Positions 10,848 to 20,975 of a stretch of 64,000 nt of DNA are shown in pieces. The notes beneath the pieces are model-generated. The model saw nothing but the letters and a program-made list of their open reading frames with translations, was not told the DNA's origin and made no database searches. The position numbers and the translations under genes were made by a program. Each line of letters opens with the position of its first letter. The stretch's first letter is position 1. The stretch lies in assembly GCA_036924285.1 (NCBI GenBank), contig JAYKYS010000008.1, positions 13,067,001 to 13,131,000 on the forward strand, in the 5' to 3' direction. This stretch comes from Asterella californica. Its lineage: Eukaryota > Streptophyta > Marchantiopsida > Marchantiales > Aytoniaceae.

Positions 10848-13800
10848 ATGGCTTCGAGTAGAAGGAAACCTAGCAAGGAAGGACTGACACTTACGAAAAC
10901 CGTCCCGACTTTGAAGTTTTGGGATGATTGTGCCGATCCGGAAGATATACAAGCATTGTGGGCTCATGCAGCAGTAAATAAGGAGTGGACGGCTGCAGGA
11001 GAGAAAGCAGGGCAGAAAGTGCACATGTCGCGGACATTTGAAGGCCCAGCATGTATTACAGAGACAGAAATGAGGGTGAGTTTATAACTTCATTTTAGAT
11101 TGAACGGCAAGGAGGGTTCATCGTCAGCCATACGGAACAGAGGCAGAATTGAGGGTGCCACAGCTTGTCAAGGTTCATTGGTTTGAGATTGTACCAGCGT
11201 TTGTGGATTCCAACTCATGGGCTGTCGTTTGTTTTGACTAAACGTTGAAAAGCATTTGTAATGTGATTTCGCTCTCCTTAACAGCCTTTAATAGGTTAGA
11301 TGCATATCTGGCTTCTTTGAGCTTGTAATGGAGTACGTTTCATCTAGATTGAGAAGTCGCTGCTTATACACTCTACAGAAATGAGGGTGAGTTTATAACT
11401 TCATTTTAGATTGAACGGCAAGGAGGGTTCATCGTCAGCCATACGGAACAGAGGCAGAATTGAGGGTGCCACAGCTTGTCAAGGTTCATTGGTTTGAGAT
11501 TGTACCAGCGTTTGTGGATTCCAACTCATGGGCTGTCGTTTGTTTTGACTAAACGTTGAAAAGCATTTGTAATGTGATTTCGCTCTCCTTAACAGCCTTT
11601 AATAGGTTAGATGCATATCTGGCTTCTTTGAGCTTGTAATGGAGTACGTTTCATCTAGATTGAGAAGTCGCTGCTTATACACTCTATCCTCAGGCCATGG
11701 ACTATCTGTTTTCCTCTTTGCTTATGTCGGGTAATAAAGCTTCCCGGAATATGATTTCTTTTAATCTTTTTGAAATTGGTCCTTAAGTTCTAATGGGTCA
11801 CGGTAATTGAGCTTTTCGTACGTGCTTTTGGTATAACACAAACAAAAGGACAAGCTATCTTTGGCCTAGCTGGATCCCCTCGCACAGTCAGACTCAACTA
11901 TCACGCACCTTCGTTTTACGTTCTATGTATGGTTCCACGTTCTTGGCCCGCCGAAGTCAATTTTGCGGACTACTGGATGCAGCTCACTAACAGAACATGT
12001 GGTGATTGCTGTAGGCTATAACGGATATAATTATGGGTAGATATTTTACAAAAATTGATCCTGTAAGTAATACTTCCAACAGACTCGAATACAGTCCATT
12101 ATACAGAAAATCTTATGACTGATTTAAAGTTCCCGTTGGCTTTATGAGGAATTTGGTAAGTGCATACAGAGTTGTTGCGTTGAGTGGTAGCCACTATCTT
12201 GAGGGCACCCCGGATTAGTCCGGTCAAAGTGATTTGGTTCAGGGTCCCATAGTTCATGAAATGTGAACCTGTGATTTCCCCTTTTTGAAGCCATTAAGAT
12301 GGATGCGTACCTTGCTAAGGATGCAGGCTATGGTTTGCGCGATAGCTGAGATTGAAAGTGCTCGAAACCCCCTTGCATATCGCTGGGAGGACAGTGTCCA
12401 AGAGGCTAGCACTGGCTTGATGCAGACTCTTCAGTCTACTGCCGACTGGCTTGCAAAGTAAGTTTAACTGTCTTATCATGCTTTGTCATCCGTGATAGGC
12501 ATCTTGAGGAATCAAGATGCCTATCACCTAAAGTGCAAACGGTAGCTCCCTCCATAGAGTCCTGTATTAGCACTGTCACACTGATGCGGCGATCTCTTGG
12601 ACCGGAAATCCTGTCTGGATGTTTATCCTTAACATCGTTTGTTTCTGTATACCAGCTCAAGAGTTTGTCAACATCTCTGTTGTCATATACATTGTGTCGG
12701 ATAGCAGTGACTTTTAGGTGCGTAGAAATGAGAACCAGTGGGATATATCTTATTCGTTTTCTGCTTTAGTGGGTTTTTCTTGGATTCTAAAGTTACCATA
12801 GGTGTACTAGGTTCGTCGTTGAATTGCGCTGCTAACCACTTTACCAGTATAGATCTTAATCGACCAATGGAATCGCTCAGTATGTTTAACTCGGGCAACC
12901 GTTTTGGGGTTCTTCTGCAGGGACTTGGGATATCAGGCTTACTCTGTCGACTGGGCTTCTTCAATGTTGTATAGACCCTTCGTTAGTGTATATTTTGGAT
13001 GCGCTTACTTGAAGTGGTTGTCCACCTACGATGGCAAGTAAGATATCTTTACGTTTATGTTTTTCATTATCTAGATAACTCGCCTTTCATGCACTCTGCT
13101 TTCCGGCTTATCGCTCTATATTACAGGTATAGTTGCTCTCTTGCTCAGATCGTTAGGCATCGCATTTTGTACTTGTCATCTCTTCTGCACTTCCCTACCT
13201 GTGGGTACCATCTTGGAAATCTGCTTTCCCTACACATTTCCCCTGGGAGGGAAACAATACACTTTCTGGCGGGAGAGATTATCAGTGTGTACCTTCCGTT
13301 TCAGAGTAGTCACGTCGGCAGCAATCTCATATCAGTTGATGGGACTCTAGGAAACCCTTTGGTTCATCTATGCTATGATATAGCCGTGAAAGAAAATGCT
13401 GTTATTTGCAGGTGCTTGGCTTTCACCTTCTGGGCTAATATTGGATCCATGTGCAGGAGGAGGAGTGAGGAGTTCATGGTCCGAGGATACAATGGAGGTC
13501 CGAAGGGTGCTACTAATAAGATCACCCTGGATTACTGGAACAAGTATCTAGTTGCCAAGCAAAATCTTTACATGAGGAGGTGCGTAGTTGTACTTGAGCC
13601 ATCTCTCAGTTATATGGCAGACATAATCCTCTTTATGGAATCGGATAGCAAGCAAGCCGCACTGCGGAAAGACGGAAAATGTTTATCTGATTTAAATTGA
13701 TTGGGTCATGCAGTGGTCATTCGGTGGCCCCACCCATTACCCATAATCCATCTGTGTCCTCATCTGGAGTCCAACCCGAGGGCTCTACAACGAAGCCTTG

Positions 13801-16800
13801 GCCACGAGCGAAGCCTTCCACTGCTCCCTTGGCCGTGGTTCACCCTCAAGAAGGTGCGTTTGATTCACTTGACCCGCAAGCAGACTAGAGGCAACGTACA
13901 TGCTCAACCAAAGTAAGTACGGATTGGATACATCCAAATGATATGCAAACTCTGTAGGCTGTGTTTACTATGCAGAAAAACGCCCTGACGTAGTGAAGGA
14001 GTGGACATACTGGGAGGAAAAATGCACAATAGAAGACATGGAGTATATGTGGAAAAATGCAGCTGTGAAGAAGGAGTGGATGAGGGCAGGAGAAAGGAGG
14101 GGAAGAGTACGCTTCTCTCGTGACACAAAATTGAGGCCGTTTCTTACCACAGCCGAGCTTCAGGTTTGAAAGCCTCAGCATTTCTCTCATCATTCATTGG
14201 TTTTCCTTATCTGTAACGAAATCTGAGAATTAAGAGTGTATTTTCGGCCAAAACTCTCCTCCCCTTGACCTCCTGGTGTTTTCTTTACCATGGCTTTGGT
14301 GTTGTACCTTCTTGCTACACTGCCCCAAGGTTAGGCGCCCTGCTTCTGATTTTAAAAGCAATTAACCCTTAAACCACAGCCCTTACGATAGAAGACGACT
14401 GCAGGTAGCAAGCATCAACAGGATAGTCAGAGTACAAGCGCAGTAGTGCAGTGGAGCAAGTGGACTCCATTGTGGTTGTGGACTGATAGTTTAATGTTAT
14501 ATCTAAGGCGCACCCTCTTCTCTCGTTCTTGTTTCTTCGTAGGGTTGCTATATCATTTGCTTGATGTATGCTTCATGTTCACTGCAGACTCTCATCTTAT
14601 TTGTTTTAACTAGATATGTATTAACCTTCTACACTGACAATTGAGGTTAAGACATTACTAACCTCTTGCTTCATTCATGTTATTTGCACATTCTTTCGGT
14701 ATGTTTCATTCTAATGCTTCTCCTTGTGCACTTTTAGACCTCGCCTTCTCTTCTGCATGAGAAAGATCCTAGGCATAAATCTGGCCGCACTGCATATTGC
14801 ACATGTCATCTATATTCCACATACACATCAAGGGGAACAATCTCTGGAAATGTGCTGTGTGCTACACATTCCCGTATGTCTATCCCCTGGTTAGAAATAT
14901 TCCCTAACTTGAATCTTAAAGTTAGCTCCAATCACACCCCTCTATGCTGTTTACTAATGTATTTTTCACCATCTCCTCTCGTTTTTGTTCTTTAAGTTCC
15001 TATATCATTCGCTCAACGTATGCTTCCTGTTCACTGCACATTCTCATCTCACTTGTTTTGTATTACCGTGATATGTATAACCTTTATTACGGCGCAATCG
15101 AGGTTACGACATTATTAAACCTCTTGCTTCATTCCTCATCTTAGTTACACATTCATTCGTTTCATTCTTACTCTGCTGGCCAGGTTCCGGACCTCGGCTT
15201 TTTCTAACGCATTAGGACGATCAAAGACATAGAACAGCTTGCACGCCATCTAGTACAGGTAATCAGTTTTGTTCTCCTATAGATGAGGGGCCGTTTTCAA
15301 GGAAATGTGCTCTTTGCCACACTTCCAATATTTGAACTCAGGTTATACATTTTCCGCTATTAATTCCTTGCCTTCTCCTGTCTATGTACTTGCTCTGGGT
15401 TCTATTTTCATGAGTAGTTCTTGCATTGCGCTGCTATACCACATTGACCGTGATGTACCTCACCATATGAAACCTTTGTTCCCCAATTTCTTCATATAGA
15501 CTACTCTTTCTTGGGATTGAGTTTACAGTGATGTGAGCATTATTGTTGAATAGTTCCGTTTTGCTTGGTAGTAAGTAAATCACTCGAGAGCAGTCTGAAG
15601 TGTTTTCAAGAATTAACTATGCTGAATGATTTATATTTCTATTGCAGGCCATAGCGGAGAACATATCAGCTAGATTTTTCGCCTACAGAGGAATCAGTCC
15701 TGTAAGTTTCTCGTTAAGAACCCCGGTTCTGCCGTTATCTGTATGTTGTGCATCAAGAAGCACGAATCAAGAATCACGAAGCACGGTACGACCACAATAA
15801 GGTCCAACAAGTACGAGGATTTTGTACTATTATGACGTTTGTTCAAGTACGAAAATATCGACACGTGGTTGTGCAGGTTATGTTGTGCTCCATCGCGGAG
15901 ACCAGCAGCAACCGATTGCTACATGGACTTGATGGTCAAAGTGGGATCATGGGGCTTCCTTTTGAAACAGCGATGTGGCTATATCGGTTAGTTGGCCTCC
16001 GGACTCAGAACTTTTAAGCCATGTTTACCTTGGGCTGCCTTCAATCTTTGCTCAGGGGTACTCCTGGTCATAGTGTCTATATCCTTGTCCTATCATTGTG
16101 TTTACTTAATGGCGCTTCTGGTTGGAATGAACCTTTATATATATTTTGATTATTTTGAAGATTCCGAAAGATGCCACAGCTTTAAAATGAACGGCATGCT
16201 CCTAGTCGTGTATGGAAGTGTCTCGTGTACTTTCTTTCATTAGCTGGTTTTCCGTATCCGAAGATCAGTTTTAAATGACACATATGTGTTCGCAAATGCC
16301 GCCCACTTGGTTGAATCTGAGATATTTTGTCTTCTCAGCTTAAAATGGGGGTGTGTGCTCTGCGCAGAGACATGGGATACAAATCCTACAGACTGAAAGT
16401 AAATGAAGACCTTCTGAAGCCCTTTGTGTCAATGTACTTCGGTGCAGCATATGTCTGCTTTCTATCGCAACATGGTAACAGGTAGATATAATCACTTACC
16501 TTTTATGTTTTGAACGTGAATTGTTTAGGTGAAGTGTTTGGAGGTTCAACATCTTGATAAACAATACATTATTTAGCGGAAAAAAGCACGGTCAAGTGGT
16601 CGGGCTGTAATTCTCAAGATGGATTTGTTAATTGTATCAACATTCTCACCATCACCATCATCAGTGTCATTGTGTCAGTTGTGAAGAAGAATTAGTTGTG
16701 AAGTTGATCGTGGTTTATTTCTTGCTTTAACTTCAAGCAATTTCCGGAACGACGAGTTTGTCGTCCGGGGCTGTAAAACAGTTACCATCACCAGTGTCAT

Positions 16801-17698
16801 TGTGTCAGTTGTGAAGTTGAGTGAGGTTTGTTTCTTGTGCTGTACCTTCATCAGGCCCAGGAGCGACGAGTTTGTTGTCCGGGGCTATAAAGGTGGAGTG
16901 GACGCAGTTGAGGATCCAGAAACCATGTCGTTCTGGGTTCAGTATCTGGAGGCCAAGTCTCACTATCGTTTGCAAACCAGGTTAGAATTTTATCATCATT
17001 AAGACCTCCGATTACCTTCTGTTTACTCTGAAAGTGCTTCCGAAGAGAAACCCCAGGTTTCTAGAGAAATTATCAGCATAGTAGTTAGCGCGGGTGTAGG
17101 TACTGTGGCGTTAGGGCTACTCATTAGTTGTATCTGATGCTCGGAATCTTCTAACTGAAACATTGGACTTTTATGACTAACGAGCATATAGTGCACGGAT
17201 TTCTTCACTGTGGACGAAGTTCTCGCTGGTTGCTTCCGTATGCCTATTACACGCTTTCCTTAGATCTCAGTGCTTCTATGGATGCACGGGAGTTTCTTTG
17301 ATGAAAAGCATGTCTGAACATTAACTGAAACTTTCTGGTCAGAGTGCATGCTTTCCTTCATTACGTCGTTGCCTTTGGCTGATCTTCCTACAGATATATA
17401 TGTTTTCAGTACTGGAGGTTACCGTATCCGTTGAGATTGTTCTGGAGAGAGAAGATTGTGTTACAGAGTCTTTCCTTTGGTCTATCCCTCATATTTTATC
17501 TAGCAATGTTATCGTGCACGGGAAGTCTCTATGACTGGTGGATATTTGTTCTTCTCGCGAGCACTTCTTTATGCTCATGCTCAAGTCTTCAGTTTTTCCC
17601 ATCAAAATTTGCATGTCACAGATTGAATACCCATGAAATACCTGTGGTGTGGTTATGAACTGCTCAGGAAAGGCGATGGGAGTTGTTGTATCCAATAG
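10848..17698 (+). CDS. Two-module SLT/lysozyme-like protein, 12 coding exons
   Basis: Coding exons: 10848-11075, 12015-12062, 12327-12457, 12921-13037, 13457-13579, 13714-13853, 13976-14163, 15648-15701, 15877-15986, 16368-16481, 16855-16980, 17668-17698. They join in phase to 469 codons, all at GT-AG sites. ATG 10848 sits in GCCATGGC; an upstream in-frame ATG at 10701 is less likely. Each half has a W-rich, EW..GE.-containing N-module, a short helix exon and an SLT domain. Module 1 has IAEIESARNP (putative catalytic E102), STGLMQ (Q125), YFGCAYLKWLS and VRGYNGGP, matching SLT motifs. Module 2 has SIAETSSNR and SGIMG: catalytic E is S353 and the motif-II Gln is G369, so it is predicted inactive. 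Intron phases after matching exons are identical (0,0,2,2,2). The tail ends GSCCIQ, a CaaX-like box; no signal peptide is evident. Proteins of this type occur in plants; substrate unknown. The last exon is least certain: acceptor 17621 would give a different tail. Confidence 0.85.
11065..11686 (+). repeat. Perfect 311-bp tandem duplication across a splice donor
   Basis: 11065-11375 and 11376-11686 are identical as far as I can read. The unit begins with the last 11 nt of SLT coding exon 1 (CAGAAATGAGG), then the GTGAGT donor and 300 bp of intron. The second copy therefore carries a duplicate donor at 11387, and the junction creates a new TCTACAG|AAATGAGG acceptor-like sequence. Confidence 0.9.
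12492..12527. repeat. Perfect intronic hairpin, 15-bp arms
   Basis: GTGATAGGCATCTTG (12492-12506) pairs exactly with CAAGATGCCTATCAC (12513-12527) across a 6-nt loop, in the SLT intron just after the catalytic exon. Confidence 0.8.
14164..15647 (+). other. Long SLT-gene intron carrying the same repeats as the leader intron
   Basis: Intron between the second N-module exon and its helix exon. It holds AAGGGGAACAATCTCTGG, GGAAATGTGCTGTGTGC and CCCCTGGTTAGAAATATTC at about 14830-14910, close to repeats at 7620, 8275 and 9360 in the leader intron, and another partial copy near 15300. No gene seen. Confidence 0.5.
16645..16890 (+). repeat. Diverged duplication of an intron/exon junction (pseudo-exon)
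   Basis: CAGTGTCATTGTGTCAGTTG occurs at about 16660 and again at about 16790. Each copy is followed by a pyrimidine-rich tract and an exon-like segment. The first exon-like segment, near 16745-16785 (CGACGAGTTTGTCGTCCGGG, then GCTGTAAAACAG), is a decayed copy of the true exon starting at 16855 (CGACGAGTTTGTTGTCCGGG, then GCTATAAAGG). The first copy lacks a clean AG acceptor and soon loses coding similarity. Confidence 0.75.
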
Positions 17699-20600
17699 CA
17701 GCGGCGTTTTCATCAGGCTTACGAGCATCTAGAGAAGCTTTACACACATTTCAGGGGACATCTGCTGAGCTCAGCTAGCTACAGCCGGTACGTTTCACGA
17801 GGGTTTGGAGTGCCCTTAACGTCCATTGTACTCTATTTATATATCCAAGAAGGGATACTCGGAATTTTATATCCAAGCTCCCAGTGCTCCCTCCACCTGA
17901 CGCCTTTGCCATCAAGGACAGAAACTGATTACTCAGCTTATGAAGGTGGTCCCAAAATTTAGATAGAATACAGGAGGCTTTAGAATGCTGACGTGTAGAT
18001 TTTACAGAGGTTTTGTTTTCGCACAGGATCTCATGCTCTATCTCTACAACCGAAGAAGCTGTTGAGAGCATAGATTCGAAGTTTAATCTGGGTTGCTTGT
18101 GATGATTAGTTCTATTAAACCCTCCGGTGAAGACATTTGGCGTGAATTAGAGCAAGCACAGGGGTTGCATTAACCAGGCGACTGGACTGCATTCAAACAA
18201 ACCTTCTGTGTACCTTGGGTGTTATGTATGTGAAATATGAATAGAACTTGCCACAGGCCGGTTTTATGTTAACCTCTTCAGGTGAAATCTCTACGTATCT
18301 TCTTCTACATTCAAGATTTGACTTGTGTGATGCTTACAACCCTCCCTTATAGCACATAACTACTGTTGCACGGCGTACATATGTCTGAAGGGTGGTATTT
18401 ATTGGTTACTTGTCTTCTCGTCATTGTCCAATTATTCAGAAGTTAGGTTATTGCGTATCCCTTCTGTTTGTATAGGATAGGATGTCGTTATTATAGTGAG
18501 GAGTTGATCACATTGATCGCTGTTACCTGTCCTGAGAATTCATGGATTCTCACTATCTGATCACGGCATGGACCATCCATAACCAAGGAACACGTTTGGT
18601 AAACTGGACGTATGTAGACATTTAGGACCAGGAATCATTTTGACCATCAACTTCTGTTACTTTGCTTCCGGTTGGTGACATGTTGATAGGACTGTACTCT
18701 ATAGAGTACGTAAGACTCGCGTAAGGGGATTCTTCTGCCCATTATGTAATAGGACTTGAAACACCTTAAAGCGGTGAAGGACGCGGCTGGTCCAATTGGG
18801 AAAGGAATCAGTGCTTTGCTTCATTGGGGCATTTCTGGCAATAATCTGCATATCAACTCCTCACTAGACAGCAGGTCATAGTTACTACATCGCTTACGAG
18901 CAGCCCTAGCTTTATCTATAAGTGATAGATTTCAGAAAGGTACCAAAACTCATTCTTGTTCGACCGACATGTTCGTAAGTTATGCCTGCGTAGGTATGAG
19001 GCCACTGGGTGCTCTTTGCCTAGGAACTCACATCCTTTCTCTAATGATCATCTGCATTTTACATCGCTGCTGATTCACGTGACACCGTCTGTCCCTAATG
19101 AGTTCATAGGAGGACAAAGTTCAGGTCTGTCCCTACTAAGGCAGTGACTTGGAAAGCGCGAATCATGTACATTTCTTTTACCTGATGAGCTTTTCATGGA
19201 CCCCGTAGGATCTTCTGCGCTCTTGTTTCTTTCATTTGAGTGACAAATCGGTGGAGTGAGACTCATCATTGTTCAGGGGTTTTATTGACTACGAAGGGGC
19301 TCCATTCCAGTCCTAGCAGAGCGGGTAGAGTAGTACTTTTGTTGCAGGAGAAGGTTTGACTTAACCAATGAGTGTTCCTTTCTGGATGATCAACCAGATC
19401 CATATGTACGACTTGTCTAGAGACTGTTCATTCGGGTAGATCTAGCCTGAACTCTACACATATTTGGTGTTTTGGTTTGGTACCCTAAACCCTAACCCTC
19501 TATCAGCTCCTAAAGTTTTCTGCAGTCATTATTTAGTCGTCACTAGTCTTAGTGTCCTTTTGGGCCTGAAATATATAATCAAGAATTCTCAAGAAGGGAT
19601 GAAGATTCAACTCCTTGCTCTCGAATAAGGCGTTTCCCAAGCTGAGAACAATGTACTCTTGACCTACTAAAACATCGGACATCAGAATTCGAAAGAAATC
19701 AATGACCGAAGGTTCCTTTGTATGATCTCTCACTACTGTAGAAAACGGCACCGGAACTAGTAGGTGTGCCGAATGTGGATCAACAACTTAGAATGTGAGG
19801 ACACCTGCAAGTATGGAGTTCGTTTCTGCAAGTGTGGAGTTGGGTTTATTACGTGGGATCTAATTGTTGAAGCAGAGAGGAGTTTGTAGTTGCATAAACC
19901 CAGTGGAATGGATAATTTTATAGATATAAATGTTTTATTATGTGAAGGATGATTATACGTGAAATATGGTGAAGATAATGTTCTACTATACATTGGGTAG
20001 AATATTTCTGTTCTTTTAACTTTCGTGGAGGAATTCGGTCAGGAATAGGTCTAGTCACTGGAGTCAGGAATTTAGTCACTAGAGGTTTATGGTTAACTGA
20101 TACAAGTGATCACCAAAAGCCTCTCTCTCTGGTCTAGGCCTTCGGATCTCAAAAGATAGAACAGTTGCTCTTTTGAAAACCTTTCTAGAGACTTCAAGTG
20201 CAGATTACGCGGGTCTACGCTGTTGTTGAATGTGGTCTACTAGAGTCGTTAGTGATCTTATGTAGATCAGAGTTAACTCTACTCATATTAAGGGATATAG
20301 TACGAGTCTTCATGTATCTTGATGTCCTGATGAAATGATAAATAACAATATAATCCTATTTTATACACTGCGGGGCAAGTAATATAAATAGAGCTAACTT
20401 GTTGATTTTAGGAGATGAAAGATAGTTCATTGATTGGCTGGATCATCTCCTTGAAAAGGAGAGCTAATGCTTGTTGAAGTTTTTCGTTTAATATTGTTTC
20501 ATCAAAAATTTCATTTTCACTTGAAACAAACTAGATATTGTAAAGCAAAAGGATATTATATCCAAGTTTCGATAGTAGAAAGTGATGCGATTCCACATAA

Positions 20601-20920
20601 TGATCACACTTCACATATGTTAAAGTATGACTATGAACTCTTAAGAGTAAAACTAGAAATAAGTAATACTAATCCTGTCAACTAAACCCCTCTTGGTATA
20701 AAAAGGATCTAACGGAAGTACTCCTATAAGATTTTATTGGATTCTAAATCCCATTTTGGAAATAGAATTTCTCCGGATGTCAAAATAGTGAAACTTGAAT
20801 AACTGATGGTGATAGTGCTTGGCGAGATGCAAAATTTTAGTGCTTCCCAATCGGTTTGCAACGTTGCCTATTGCGTTACTTTTAGAACTTGGCTGAAAAC
20901 GTAGTGAACATGTACAAATT
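17699..20920. other. No gene recognised
   Basis: This starts with the presumed 3' untranslated and flanking sequence of the SLT gene. Open frames (17775-18071 minus, 18956-19147 plus, 19533-19993 minus) have no recognisable domain or splice logic. A short telomere-like CCCTAAACCCTAACCCT occurs at about 19483-19500. Confidence 0.5.
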
Positions 20921-20975
20921 GCGGATGTGAAATGCAGTCCTCTAGGTAATCCAGAGGACTGTGTTTCACATCCGC
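20921..20975. repeat. Near-perfect hairpin, 23-bp arms
   Basis: The left arm 20921-20943 (GCGGATGTGAAA...AGTCCTCT) pairs with the right arm 20953-20975 (AGAGGACT...TTTCACATCCGC) with a 2-nt mismatch, across a 9-nt loop. It could be a tiny inverted-repeat element. It is short for a plant miRNA precursor, and flanking pairing is not evident. Confidence 0.75.

Noticed and set aside
12999..13700. Long open frame across SLT introns and exons
   Set aside because: It reads through an intron; the phase-consistent splice sites at 13037/13457 and 13579/13714 and domain similarity support the spliced model instead.
17669..17778. Alternative reading of the last SLT exon ending near 17778 (ERRWELLYPI...)
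   Set aside because: It needs a phase that the preceding donor at 16980 does not supply; the in-phase reading stops at 17698.
19483..19500. Telomere-like CCCTAAACCCTAACCCT, with similar short motifs near 25935 and 35037
   Set aside because: Only two or three units each; common as telo-box-like motifs in plant DNA and not evidence for a chromosome end.
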